A stretch of 64,000 nucleotides of DNA from Betaproteobacteria bacterium (GCA_020621405.1 JAHRYN010000004.1:215904-279903), one strand, 5' to 3'. Positions 1 through 8,832 are shown, numbered from the stretch's first letter. The notes: generated by a model from the letters alone, not told the origin. Numbers and translations are program-made.

Positions 1-76
1 CTTGGCAGCGGCCTTCGCCGGTGCAGCCTTCTTCACTGCGGGCTTGGCAGCGGCCGTCGCCGGTGCAGCCTTCTTC
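1..76. repeat. 42-bp tandem repeat inside the histone-like gene
   Basis: Bases 1-34 recur at 43-76 with a single change, giving a 42-bp period that encodes a 14-residue unit of the KKAAPA/AAAK type. Further copies may lie left of the window. Such arrays often change copy number by slippage. Confidence 0.75.
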
Positions 77-135
77 GCAGGTTTGCTCGGGGCACTCGCC
101 TTCTTCGCCCCCTTCTTAGCTTCAGCTTCAGCCAT
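1..135 (-). CDS. Histone H1-like Lys/Ala/Pro-rich DNA-binding protein (3' part outside the window)
   Basis: The first 45 codons lie here and the gene runs off the left edge. The start is the ATG at 135-133, preceded by a strong AGGAG (GGAGATAAGTC spacing). The protein opens MAEAEAKKGAKK and continues as blocks of KKAAPA and AAAK with almost no other residues. This composition is typical of bacterial histone H1-like proteins (HctB/AlgP type), which bind DNA non-specifically through lysines and help compact the nucleoid. It could also be another low-complexity basic protein, since the missing C-terminus may hold a folded domain. Confidence 0.7.
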   Translation of the reverse strand, partial: MAEAEAKKGAKKASAPSKPAKKAAPATAAAKPAVKKAAPAKAAAK

Positions 136-1403
136 GACTTATCTCCTCTGGATAACAGGAATTGACAGCACCTCAGCCCCTCCGGTGGCGGAAGGTCTGT
201 TCGCGAAGACGCACGGAGGTGCGTCAATCATGAACACGTGATGGCAGCGCAACGGATACCGGTACGTCCGCCAGCGGGAACACGTCCCGCAAGACAGTCG
301 GCGACAGGCATCCGCCGAATGTCCAATCCAAAAGCGAAAGCCATGCACGTCGTCATGACTTCGCACAAACCGTGATACGTCCCCGATGTGGAAGCGAAAA
401 ACGGAGATCGAAGTTCCTGGGCCAAAGCAGTTCCGGAAACCTCAGACAACCCCGCATCCGAACATTCGCGAGCGGCACTTCAACAGTCGCTTTCAGCTCG
501 CATCACAAGTGCATCGACACGCGTCCGGCGCGCACCGCACAGGATCGATGCGCTGCGTCGGGCGAACAGGAATTCCGGGGAAATGGTTTCCAACTGGCCG
601 ACCACGTCGGCGTGAAATGTAGGGCGTGAAGATATTGTCGCAACGGACTGATTCATAGCTGAAAGTATTGCATAACCATGAAGCTTTTAAGCAACAAACC
701 TCACAAAAGTCCAGAAGATTTTTCAGTCACCCGATTTCACCGAAATGACGAATTCATTTACATGAACAAACCGATGTACGCACACCGGCCCTGAAACCAC
801 CATTTCACAAGCTTTTCGCCGCACCGGACATTCCGTGAAACCGTGCCTGCATCCTGTTCGAAAAACATCGGCGGTGTTGTTTGATTGCAAATCATGAAGG
901 CCGTCAAGCCGTACCCCTAGCGTGCTTTCCTGTCGAACCCACTAGATACAGTGTTCCAAATCCGCACCGAAACCGGAGCCATTCAGGCATCGCTCCACAG
1001 GCAGGCGTCATGGGATTCACACGATCCGGACCCGTCTTCAATACGCCATCGAACACAGCAGTCGCCACACCATCTTTCGACCCGCATCGAATCGCATATC
1101 GGCACATCCTCCGGGCATCCGGATGCGCTCCACGATGCGTCACCACACAGCGGTGGCGCAACAGTACACATCACGCGATCCCATGGAACCTGATGTGTCA
1201 CCCGCCCACTTCGCTCCACCGATGTTCCCGTTGTGGCGTCTTGTAAATATCGGCGCTAACTCGAAAGCAATTGTTGCCGGGGTGCGAACGCCGCTCCGGC
1301 CGGTTCCACAATCTCCTCATGCGATGTGTCATCCGCAATACCGCGGCACGACCCACATCGCAACAAGGCCGGCTGCGCTCGGCCACACGCAAGGAGATGG
1401 AAC
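136..1403. other. Long intergenic stretch without a recognisable gene
   Basis: No convincing coding sequence is seen in these 1.27 kb. Open frames here lack a ribosome-binding site and carry no recognisable domain. Bases 640-800 are clearly AT-richer than the surroundings and could hold promoters. An 8-bp perfect inverted repeat (1166-1173 with 1191-1198, spacer 17) could be an operator or a weak hairpin; nothing else supports it. Confidence 0.5.
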
Positions 1404-1832
1404 ATGAAATCGAGCAGATGTCTGGTGCTCGCTTCACTGCTAGCACTGGCTGCCGCCTCGGATGTGGCGATGGCGGACCGCGGTCGCGGTGGTCACGGTG
1501 GCGGGCATGGCGGCGCACGTCTCGGTCTCTACATCGGTGTACCGTTCGGTCCGTTCTACGCGCCGGCACCCTATTACCCGGCGCCCTACTACGGTCCGTA
1601 CGCCTACCCCTATCCCTACTATTACCCGCCGGTCGTCCAGCAACCCGCACCACCGGTCTATATCGAGCGGCCGGCCCCCGAACCGGAGATGGCACCAGCG
1701 CCGGTACCGACTCCCGCGCCGGCGGCAACCGCCTACTGGTATCACTGCGATGAACCCGAGGGCTACTACCCGTACGTCAAGGAATGTCCGGGTGGCTGGC
1801 AGAAGGTGATCCCGCATCCGCCGGGCCAGTGA
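1404..1832 (+). CDS. Secreted Gly/His- then Tyr/Pro-rich protein of unknown function
   Basis: A 142-residue protein. The ATG at 1404 is chosen because AAGGAG stands seven bases upstream and a signal peptide follows directly (MKSSRC, hydrophobic LVLASLLALAAAS, cleavage near VAMA-D). The mature protein starts with a RGRGGHGGGHGG tract, continues with a Tyr/Pro-rich segment (about residues 50-80) and a Pro/Ala linker, and ends in a block with YWYHCDEPEGYYPYV and KECPGGW. That Cys-containing C-terminal block recurs, from memory, in many small periplasmic proteins of Betaproteobacteria whose role is unknown. A lipoprotein gene begins two bases after its stop, so the two are probably cotranscribed. 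Confidence 0.8.
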   Translation: MKSSRCLVLASLLALAAASDVAMADRGRGGHGGGHGGARLGLYIGVPFGPFYAPAPYYPAPYYGPYAYPYPYYYPPVVQQPAPPVYIERPAPEPEMAPAPVPTPAPAATAYWYHCDEPEGYYPYVKECPGGWQKVIPHPPGQ

Positions 1833-1834
1833 TC

Positions 1835-2350
1835 ATGCGCACCCTGACCACGACATGGCCGCTGGCGCTGCTGCTGGCGGCCTGCACCACAGTCCCGACC
1901 GGCCCGAGCGTCACGGTGCTGCCCGGATCGCGACAGACCTTCGACCAGTTCCGCGAGGACGACACGCTGTGCCGGCAGTACGCCAGCGATCAGAGTGGCG
2001 GCAAGGATGCCAACGAGGTCGCTACTGACGCCGGCGTCAAGAGCGCCGTCGTCGGCACGGCCATCGGCGCTGCTGCAGGCGCAGCGCTGGGCGGACGAGG
2101 CGGTGCCGCCACCGGTGCAGCCGGTGGCCTCATCGTCGGCAGCGCTGCCGGTTCCGGCGCGGCGCAGGCATCGGCCTACGGCACGCAGCATCAGTACGAC
2201 AGCGCCTACGTGCAATGCATGTACGCCAAGGGCCACAAGGTGCCAGTTTCCGGCCGGATGGAATCCGGGAACCGCCCGGCGGCGCCATCGGCACCACCCG
2301 CTGCGCCGTCGCCCGGCTACGCGCTGCCGCCGCCACCGCCGGCACGTTGA
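1835..2350 (+). CDS. Glycine-zipper lipoprotein
   Basis: A 171-residue lipoprotein. The signal peptide ends in a lipobox (LLLAAC, Cys near residue 16), so the protein should be lipid-anchored. The middle (about residues 65-110) is a Gly/Ala-rich membrane-inserting glycine zipper (GTAIGAAAGAALGGRGGAA and following), followed by a conserved-looking YDSAYVQCMYAKGHKVP segment that is common after glycine zippers in proteobacterial envelope proteins. The tail is Pro-rich. It starts two bases after the preceding stop, so it is translated from the same message. The specific role is unknown; glycine-zipper lipoproteins usually act in envelope integrity. Confidence 0.8.
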   Translation: MRTLTTTWPLALLLAACTTVPTGPSVTVLPGSRQTFDQFREDDTLCRQYASDQSGGKDANEVATDAGVKSAVVGTAIGAAAGAALGGRGGAATGAAGGLIVGSAAGSGAAQASAYGTQHQYDSAYVQCMYAKGHKVPVSGRMESGNRPAAPSAPPAAPSPGYALPPPPPAR

Positions 2351-2392
2351 GTCCCGGCAGTCGCAGACGGAACGCTGTACCGACCCGGCCGG

Positions 2393-4174
2393 TCAGCGTT
2401 CGAGCACGTAGGTGCCCGGCGCCGGCGCCAGCTCCGGAAAGTCGGCCGACGACGCAGCACGCGCCTTCACCAGCTTGCCGGCACGCGGCTTGAGCCACGC
2501 CATCCAGTCCTCCCACCAGCTGCCCGGCCGCTCTTCGGCGCGCGTCTGCCAGGTGTCGACACTATCCCTGCCCTGCGCGTCAGCCACCTTGTAGCTGCGC
2601 TTGGGCGGCACGACAACCGGATTGACGATGCCCAGGATATGGCCTGAACTCGACAGCACGAATCGCTTGTCGCCGCTCACGTGGTTGTTGATGAGGAAGG
2701 TCTGGTGCCAGGGCGCGATGTGGTCGTCCTGCGCCGACACGGCGTACAGCGGCTGCGTGATGCGCCCGAGATCGATCGGCTCGCCGGCGACGTTCAGCGC
2801 GTCCGGCTCGATCAGCCTGTTGTGCAGGTAGAGCTCACGCAGATACCAGCTGTGCATCGCCTGCGGCATGCGCGTGGCGTCCATGTTCCAGTACAGCACG
2901 TCGAACGGCGGCGGCGTCTCGCCGTACAGCCAGCCGTTGACCACGTAATGCCAGATCAGGCTGTTCGCGCGCAGCAGCCGGAACGACGCCGCCATTTCCT
3001 TGCCGTCGAGAAAACCCTTCTTCGCCATGCCTTCGCACAGCGACCGGATGCTCGCTTCGTCGATGAACACCTCGATCTCGCCCGGCGCGCGGAAATCGGT
3101 GAGCGTCGTCAGCAAGGTGAAGTCGGCGACCGGCACGTCGTCCGGCGCGAAGTGGCGGTTGGCCCAGGCCATGTAGGTCGTCAGCGCCGTACCGCCGATG
3201 CAGTAGCCGACGGCATGCACGCGCGACGCACCGCTCAGCCCGCGCGCCGCCTCGACCGTCGCATGCACGCCGTCGATCAGGTAGTCGTCGAAGCTGACAT
3301 CACTCATCGAGGCGTCGGGGTTCTTCCAGCTCGTAATGAACACGTCCAGCCCCTGATCGAGCAGGAAGCGGATCATGCTTTTCTTAGGCACCAGATCGAG
3401 CACGTAGAACTTGTTGATCCACGGCGTGATGATGACCACCGGCTCGGTATGCACCTTCGGCTGCGTCGGCGCGTAATGGATCACCTCGACCAGGCGGGTG
3501 CGTCGCACCACCGAACCCGGCGTGGTCGCCAGGTTTTCGCCGACCTTGAAATCGTCGGGGTTGGTCATACGCACGTCGCCGGCCTGCAGGTCGGCGAGGA
3601 AGTTGCCGAACCCGCGCACCAGGCTGTCGCCCCGTGTCTCGATCGCCTTGCGCAGCGCAACCGGATTGGTCAGCAGGTAGTTCGACGGTGCCACGGCATT
3701 CAGCCAGGTACGCCACCAGAACGCAGCGCGCTCACGGTCCTTGTCCGACAGCCCGGGCGTGGCGTAGAGCATGTCCTGCGTGTGGTGGGTGAAGGCGAGA
3801 TAGCTCTCCTTCAGCAGATCCCAGCCCGGCTGCTCCGACCACACCGGGTCGGCGAACCGTTCGTCCCCGGCTTTCACCGGAATCGGATCGGTGTCGGGTA
3901 TGCCGAGCATCCTGTTCAGCGCGTACTGCTGCAGGCGCCACAGATCCGCCGACAGGCCGGCCAGGCGCTCGGTCAGTTCATTCGGATGCGAGGTCCACGC
4001 AAGCTGGGCATGCAGCATCGGTGCCATCACACCGAACGGATCGTGCGCCCGGACCGAGCCGTCGAGCAGATCGCGGAAGGTCTGCTGGAACATGTCCACC
4101 GCGTTGGCCGGGGTGGGCGAGGGATCCTTGCCGCTCGGGAGGCCATTCGCTTCAACGGGTTTCTTTTTCTGCAC
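2393..4174 (-). CDS. phaC: Class I poly(3-hydroxyalkanoate) synthase
   Basis: PhaC polymerises (R)-3-hydroxyacyl-CoA into storage polyester on the granule surface. The 593-residue product has the family's usual length. The nucleophile box GYCIGGT places the catalytic Cys near residue 325, with Asp at about 484 (AQDDHIAPW) and His at about 512 (SSGHILG); these correspond to C319/D480/H508 of the Cupriavidus enzyme. The N-terminal helical domain carries the conserved DPFGV and WTSHPNE-type segments. The GTG at 4174 is chosen because AGGAG lies eight bases upstream; the frame stays open further up with no ribosome-binding site. No phaA, phaB or phasin gene is adjacent. Confidence 0.95.
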   Translation of the reverse strand: MQKKKPVEANGLPSGKDPSPTPANAVDMFQQTFRDLLDGSVRAHDPFGVMAPMLHAQLAWTSHPNELTERLAGLSADLWRLQQYALNRMLGIPDTDPIPVKAGDERFADPVWSEQPGWDLLKESYLAFTHHTQDMLYATPGLSDKDRERAAFWWRTWLNAVAPSNYLLTNPVALRKAIETRGDSLVRGFGNFLADLQAGDVRMTNPDDFKVGENLATTPGSVVRRTRLVEVIHYAPTQPKVHTEPVVIITPWINKFYVLDLVPKKSMIRFLLDQGLDVFITSWKNPDASMSDVSFDDYLIDGVHATVEAARGLSGASRVHAVGYCIGGTALTTYMAWANRHFAPDDVPVADFTLLTTLTDFRAPGEIEVFIDEASIRSLCEGMAKKGFLDGKEMAASFRLLRANSLIWHYVVNGWLYGETPPPFDVLYWNMDATRMPQAMHSWYLRELYLHNRLIEPDALNVAGEPIDLGRITQPLYAVSAQDDHIAPWHQTFLINNHVSGDKRFVLSSSGHILGIVNPVVVPPKRSYKVADAQGRDSVDTWQTRAEERPGSWWEDWMAWLKPRAGKLVKARAASSADFPELAPAPGTYVLER

Positions 4175-4456
4175 GGTTACGACTCCTCGTGACAACAATG
4201 TTCGGGTGACCCGCATCAAAGTCATGGGCAGTATTCGGGCTTTCTTCCCTTCCGTGATACGTGCGCGCGGATGACGTGGGAACATCGTTCCGCCTGCCTC
4301 GCCATGCCGGGCGTGGTGGCAAGACACCGCTGACCGGGCGGGGGCGGTCGCTGAAACGCCTGCCCGCTGGCCGTACCGGGGCGACGAAGCCCGTTGCCCG
4401 GATACAGGTACCCCTCACCCGCCATCATCTGAGCAGGTTGAGCCCCGCGAGCTGCA

Positions 4457-5110
4457 TCAAACAGCCGGTCTCCGCTTCCGGCCAGCAGCAAGTACCACTC
4501 CTCCGATGCCCGCCAGGAACATCAGCGTCGTGGCCGGCTCCGGCACGAGGGCGACGTTGTCCAGATGGCCGACGTCGGCGCCCGTCTGATACTCGGCACG
4601 GATCTTGAGCACGGACAGGTTCGACAGCACGGCAACGAACTGCTCCTGCGTCACGGCACTGCCCGAAAGGCTGTTCAGCTTCCACCCCGCAGCCGACAGC
4701 GGCACCGAATACGAGGTCCAGGTTCCGTTGCCCGGATTGCTCGCCGTGTTGTAGACGAGGGTGAGGCCGCTGCCCTGGAGGATCACATCCTCTGCGTTGA
4801 ACTGGTTGGGCGAACCGGGATACACCTGCATGAGATCGAAGGTCAGCTGGGTTCCGAGTGCGCCGGCGAAGTTGCCATGGAACAGCGTGGGGGCCACAAA
4901 GTAGGTCACACCGCCCGTGGTCAGATCGTCGATGAGCACATGACCACCCGGATTGCCGCCAACAGCGCTCCAGGTCAGCGGCCCCTCTGTGTCGCCCTGG
5001 GCGCTCCACCCCTCCGCACTGGCGTCGAAGGTACTGGTGACGGCAAACGCCGGGAGTGTCGCGGCTACAAGAAGTACCAGTGCGGAACCGCGAAGATGCA
5101 AGCCGTTCAT
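4457..5110 (-). CDS. PEP-CTERM protein with a laminin-B-like fold
   Basis: A 217-residue exported protein. The ATG at 5110 has GGAGG nine bases upstream and opens a signal peptide (MNGLHLRGSALVLLVAATL, cleavage after AFA). The C-terminus is a textbook PEP-CTERM tail: VPEP, a hydrophobic helix (TLMFLAGIGGVVLAAG) and a basic RKRRPAV end, recognised and processed by an exosortase at the inner membrane. The body (EGWSAQGD, then GGNPGGHVLIDD) resembles the laminin B / carbohydrate-binding-like domain found in secreted bacterial proteins. No exosortase is in this window. The ligand is unknown. Confidence 0.85.
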   Translation of the reverse strand: MNGLHLRGSALVLLVAATLPAFAVTSTFDASAEGWSAQGDTEGPLTWSAVGGNPGGHVLIDDLTTGGVTYFVAPTLFHGNFAGALGTQLTFDLMQVYPGSPNQFNAEDVILQGSGLTLVYNTASNPGNGTWTSYSVPLSAAGWKLNSLSGSAVTQEQFVAVLSNLSVLKIRAEYQTGADVGHLDNVALVPEPATTLMFLAGIGGVVLAAGRKRRPAV

Positions 5111-5394
5111 TGTCGTGAGCCTCCAGTGATTGTGCAGATCAGGAAAAGCATTCAAGCCGACAGCAGGATGATCCCGGGTCGGACGCAGATGCAAGCGGCA
5201 CCGGGCATCCCGTCCGGCCCGACGACCAACGTCACCTGAAAAAGCCGTCGGGAACGGATCCGTCAGGGACGCCCGAACCATCCGAGCAATAGTCAGGCCA
5301 TCGGGCGCCGGGCTTGAAGCGGTGCGGGCATCCGTCGGCACGCAGTGCCGCGACGCAACTCAGTGTAAAGATTTCCGTCACGCAAAGCGTCGGG

Positions 5395-6726
5395 TCATTG
5401 GCCGCCTCGACAGACTGCATCCAGCTGCTGCATCACGACACCGATGAGCGTCGGCACGCCGGTGTCGGCATAGGCGTAATGCACGCGCACGACCGGCTTT
5501 TCGAAGCCGCCGAGCCGTGCGAGGTCCACCGGTGTCGCGGCCAGCACGACGTCCGCCGCGCTGGCATTGATGGTCGCCCGCAGCGCGGCGACCTGCGCAT
5601 CGCTGTAGCCCATCGCAGGCAGCACCTGACCGATGTGTGGGTACTGCGCGTAGACGCGGGCGATGTCGGGCGCCGCGCTCACGCGCGGGTCGACAATGTC
5701 CACACCACCGAGCGCCCGCAGCGCGCTCAGGCCGGCGCCGAAAGCCATGCCGCCATGGGTGATGGTCGGGCCGTCCTCGACCACCAGCACGCGCCGATCG
5801 CGCACGCGTTCCAGGTCGTCGATGCGCACGGGTGACGCGGCACGCACGACCGGCACGCCTGGCACGATGGCCGCGACGGCGGCCTCGAGCCGGTCGACGT
5901 CCGCCGCGGCGGCCGCATCGACCTTGTTGATCACGACCACGTCGGCCATGCGCAGCACCGCTTCGCCGGGGTGATGCGTGGTCAGCTGCGCCGGGCGCAG
6001 CGCGTCGCACACCACGACGTGAACGGTCGGCGCGAAGAAGGGGAAGTCGTTGTTGCCGCCGTCCCACACGATCACGTCGCTCGCGCGCCCGGCCGCCGCC
6101 AGCACGTCCGCATAGTCGACGCCGGCAAACACCGCATGACCGGCCTCGATGTGCGGCTCGTACTCCTCGCGCTCCTCTATCGTGCAGCGCGCAGCGTCGA
6201 GATCAGCATACGAGTGGAAGGCCTGCACGCGCTGCAGGCCCAGATTGCCGTACGGCATCGGGTGCCGCGCCACCGCGACGCGCAGGCCACGCGCCTTCAG
6301 CAGATTGGCAAGATGGCGCGCCGTCTGCGACTTGCCGCAGCCGGTGCGCACCGCCGACACCGCAATCACCGGCCTGGGCGCAGCCAGCATGGTCGTGCGC
6401 GGGCCCAGTATCGTGAAGTCGCAACCGGCGGCGAGCACGCGCGACGCCAGGTGCATCACGTGTTCATGCGTCACGTCGCTGTAGGCGAACACGACGGTAT
6501 CGACGCGTTCGCGCCGGCACAGCGCATCGAGTTCGTATTCCGGGAAGATCGGAATCCCGTCCGGATAGCGCGCTCCAGCCAACGCAGCCGGATAGCGCCG
6601 CGCGTCGATACCCGGTATCTGCGTCGCAGTGAACGCGACCACCTGTGTCGCCGGATCGTCGCGATAGACAACGTTGAAATTGTGGAAGTCGCGCCCGGCG
6701 GCACCACAGATGACGATGCGTTTCAC
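5395..6726 (-). CDS. P-loop GTPase-like protein related to cyclic 2,3-diphosphoglycerate synthetase
   Basis: A 443-residue protein. The GTG at 6726 is preferred because GGAGG stands nine bases upstream and the product then opens as a clean Rossmann strand (KRIVICGAAGRDFHNFN). Residues about 1-120 form that nucleotide-binding fold; a P-loop with GCGKSQ sits near residues 129-134 and an NKVD-type guanine-specificity motif (VVINKVDAA) follows later. This order matches COG2403, which includes archaeal cyclic 2,3-diphosphoglycerate synthetase; bacterial members are mostly annotated only as predicted GTPases. Whether this one makes the cyclic phosphoester cannot be told. It stands alone between two PEP-CTERM genes. 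Confidence 0.75.
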   Translation of the reverse strand: MKRIVICGAAGRDFHNFNVVYRDDPATQVVAFTATQIPGIDARRYPAALAGARYPDGIPIFPEYELDALCRRERVDTVVFAYSDVTHEHVMHLASRVLAAGCDFTILGPRTTMLAAPRPVIAVSAVRTGCGKSQTARHLANLLKARGLRVAVARHPMPYGNLGLQRVQAFHSYADLDAARCTIEEREEYEPHIEAGHAVFAGVDYADVLAAAGRASDVIVWDGGNNDFPFFAPTVHVVVCDALRPAQLTTHHPGEAVLRMADVVVINKVDAAAAADVDRLEAAVAAIVPGVPVVRAASPVRIDDLERVRDRRVLVVEDGPTITHGGMAFGAGLSALRALGGVDIVDPRVSAAPDIARVYAQYPHIGQVLPAMGYSDAQVAALRATINASAADVVLAATPVDLARLGGFEKPVVRVHYAYADTGVPTLIGVVMQQLDAVCRGGQ

Positions 6727-7226
6727 GTGTTCGCACCTCCCGGCCAAAGAGGCCATCAGGAAATTCCGGTGGCAAAGGCGCGGCATGCGGAAGCCGGCCT
6801 CGCCGATGGAACAGGACGGGTGCGACCGCTCTGCCGGGGCACCGACCTTGACCACCGCAAGCCGTGTCCGAGCTTGCGGTCAACAGGCCGAGGATCGTAC
6901 AGCACCGGAAGAACCACCTGCGAGACGGCGCCGACCCCGGAGCCGGCGAATTGAGCACGCCTGATCGACGGTCCGGGCGTCCTCGGCACCGCGCGGCGTG
7001 CGCGTCAGATCGTCACTCGACGCGCATAACGGGGAAACAGAGGGCTGCACCCGGTTTTTCGGCCATCGCGCCGATTCTTCAGTCGAGATTCTTTACACAT
7101 TCACGATTTCGCCCGACCGCTCTTTCTCAACCTGCTGATTATTCGAAACTAAATACAAACGGCATGCCCGATGCTTAACAAAAATTTACACGTGCAGCAC
7201 CCTTACCAACCACGAAGGGAAACGAC
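6727..7226. other. Intergenic region between divergent genes
   Basis: This 500-bp gap separates the GTPase-like gene (leftward) from a PEP-CTERM gene (rightward). No gene is seen. The last 130 bases are AT-rich and contain a sigma-54-like element that is listed separately. Confidence 0.5.
7160..7175 (+). promoter_or_regulatory. Possible sigma-54 (-24/-12) promoter of the PEP-CTERM gene
   Basis: The sequence CGGCATGCCCGATGCT keeps the GG-N10-GC spacing of sigma-54 promoters and resembles the TGGCAC-N5-TTGCT consensus at most positions. It lies about 50 bases upstream of the ATG at 7227. PEP-CTERM genes are often driven by RpoN with the PrsK/PrsR system, which makes this plausible, but a match of this quality can arise by chance. 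Confidence 0.35.
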
Positions 7227-8177
7227 ATGTCCATATCTTTCTGGCCGGGCGCATGGGCATTCGCGCTCGCGGCAACACTTCCGGTCACTGCTCTGGCCGT
7301 CGGGTCGGAGGTGCAGTCCGGCGGCACCATCAACAGCTACTTTGGCCCGCTGGGCGTCGGCATCTACAACGACGGCACACAGCCGGTGCAGGGCAGCGGC
7401 GCCTCATGGTTCCGCGATCGTGACACGGGCCTGTCTGCATCCTTCGGGCCTTCCGACCCCTATGACAACTATCCCTGGCCAACCTTCAACCAGGCGGGTA
7501 CCGGTTTCGTAGAACTCGTGGGCGGGCCTGTCACGACAGGCTGGACAGGCATCGGCGGCATCGACTTCTGGACAGTCGACGGGAATACGCCGCTCGCGGC
7601 CAGCGACATCAACTCCCTGGTCTTCAAGCCCAATGTGTCGCACAACGTCGGGCTGGATCCGGTGACACACAAGAGCAACCAGTTCAAGATCGCCACGCTC
7701 GAATTCACCAACGGAACCTGGTTCGGCAGTACGCCCACCTTCGATCCGGGCAACGGGCCGCTTTATGTGGAGTCGATATTCGGTGTGTCACTGGGAGCAC
7801 TTCCCGACCCGCAGATCGGCACCCCCACCTTTCCCTGGGGCGTGCATCAATGGAACGGCGGGCTGACGCTCATCTCCACCTTCGGCCCCAACACGCTGGA
7901 TTACGTATCGCTGTCGGGTATCGGGTCCTTTCCATCGGGCTACTTCGCCGTCAATGAGGGCGCAACCGGATCGATCGAAATCTGGGGCCAACTGGGCTCG
8001 CTGCTGGTAGTCGAGTTCCGCAATCCGGTCAATGGCCGCATCGTCAGCGAAATTCCGACCTCGCCCATTCCCGAACCTTCCATCTACATGCAGATGTTGT
8101 CGGGCCTCGCCCTTCTCTTCATGGCTGGCCGGAAAATGCTCGCAAAACCTGATTTGCAGCGAGCACCGGCAGGCTGA
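7227..8177 (+). CDS. PEP-CTERM protein, choice-of-anchor K-like
   Basis: A 316-residue exported protein with a signal peptide (hydrophobic AWAFALAATLPVTALA, cleavage near residue 25) and a C-terminal IPEP followed by a hydrophobic helix (QMLSGLALLFMAG) and a basic RKMLAKP tail, the exosortase sorting signal. The centre contains FKIATLEFTNGTWFG and later TLDYVSLSGIGSF, which resemble the pattern of choice-of-anchor K domains. These occur on several kinds of surface-anchored proteins and have no known enzyme activity. The start has AAGGGA upstream. It is monocistronic: a hairpin follows its stop and the next gene is convergent. Confidence 0.8.
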   Translation: MSISFWPGAWAFALAATLPVTALAVGSEVQSGGTINSYFGPLGVGIYNDGTQPVQGSGASWFRDRDTGLSASFGPSDPYDNYPWPTFNQAGTGFVELVGGPVTTGWTGIGGIDFWTVDGNTPLAASDINSLVFKPNVSHNVGLDPVTHKSNQFKIATLEFTNGTWFGSTPTFDPGNGPLYVESIFGVSLGALPDPQIGTPTFPWGVHQWNGGLTLISTFGPNTLDYVSLSGIGSFPSGYFAVNEGATGSIEIWGQLGSLLVVEFRNPVNGRIVSEIPTSPIPEPSIYMQMLSGLALLFMAGRKMLAKPDLQRAPAG

Positions 8178-8183
8178 TGAGAA

Positions 8184-8215
8184 AGCCCTGGTTCCGCTCG
8201 GATGAACCAAGGGCT
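8184..8215. terminator. Hairpin between convergent genes, probable terminator
   Basis: The arm AGCCCTGGTT (8184-8193) pairs with AACCAAGGGCT (8205-8215, one bulged A) around an 11-base loop. Read on the minus strand it is followed by TTTCTC, so it would best end the toxin transcript; it may serve both directions. Confidence 0.5.
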
Positions 8216-8245
8216 GTCCCGTCGGTATGATGCCTGTTGCCTTGG

Positions 8246-8536
8246 TCAAGCCGTGTAACCGCCCTCGCGCTGATGTCTGACGGCCAGAACGATCGCGACG
8301 TCGCGGGCGACGTCGTAGTCATACAGCGCCACGTAACCGGTCCGGCCGCGCGAAATCATCAACTCGCGCAGGTCATGCTCGACCTTCCGACCGATCAGCG
8401 GGTGCTGACGCAGTACCGCCAGACCTGATTGCAGGACGGGCAATATTTCGGCAGCGCTGGCCGGGGCGTCTGCCCGAAGCAGAAAATCGGTCAGCCGCTC
8501 CAACACGCGAGGCGCCAGAACCAGACGGGTACTCAC
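8246..8536 (-). CDS. ParE/RelE-family toxin
   Basis: A 96-residue protein of usual size for the ParE/RelE fold. Visible family signs are an N-terminal amphipathic helix (VLERLTDFLLRADAP), the central PLIGRKVEHDLRELMISRGRTGYVALYDYD segment (two parts of one region) and the C-terminal strand VAIVLAVRHQREGGYTA. Family members act on DNA gyrase or on ribosome-bound mRNA; which one cannot be decided here. The start is a GTG at 8536 with no strong ribosome-binding site, 14 bases after the antitoxin stop, so translation probably depends on the upstream frame. That frame is interrupted by a stop codon (see the antitoxin entry). Confidence 0.8.
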   Translation of the reverse strand: MSTRLVLAPRVLERLTDFLLRADAPASAAEILPVLQSGLAVLRQHPLIGRKVEHDLRELMISRGRTGYVALYDYDVARDVAIVLAVRHQREGGYTA

Positions 8537-8550
8537 GGAAAGCCCGGCGC

Positions 8551-8832
8551 TCAGAGCGCCGACGGATCGGGCTTGCGGGCGGATTTGCCTTCGGCGCGCG
8601 CCTTCAGGTAATCGAACACCTCGTCAGCGTCGAGCACCAGCCCATAGCGTGCCACCTCCTCGCGGGCCAGCAATGCATCGGCCACAAACGCACTGCGCCG
8701 TTCGGCCAGCTCCGTCTGCAATTCAAGCGCCTCGACCATGAAGGCATGCGCGGTCTTGTCCGCCTACTGCGCCGCCGAGGCGATGCGCGCCTCGAGTTCG
8801 TCGGACAGCTTGAGCGTTGTGGTGCTCGGCAT
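8551..8832 (-). pseudogene. RHH-type antitoxin gene interrupted by an in-frame TAG
   Basis: Reading from the ATG at 8832 gives MPSTTTLKLSDELEARIASAAQ, then TAG (8766-8764, codon 23), and in the same frame ADKTAHAFMVEALELQTELAERR to the TGA at 8551. Without the stop this is a complete 93-residue ribbon-helix-helix antitoxin: the first 45 residues would be the RHH DNA-binding part and the rest the toxin-binding part. A CAG or GAG to TAG change would explain it. An internal ATG at 8739 could restart translation and yield 62 residues that keep the toxin-binding half but lose DNA binding. A sequencing error is possible. The partner is the ParE-like toxin immediately downstream. Confidence 0.75.

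Noticed and set aside
881..1246. Short open frames in the 1.27-kb gap near the left edge
   Set aside because: No ribosome-binding site, no conserved-looking segment, and overlapping frames on both strands of similar quality.
2681..4192. 503-residue plus-strand open frame opposite phaC
   Set aside because: Antisense frame; the minus strand encodes PHA synthase with all catalytic residues.
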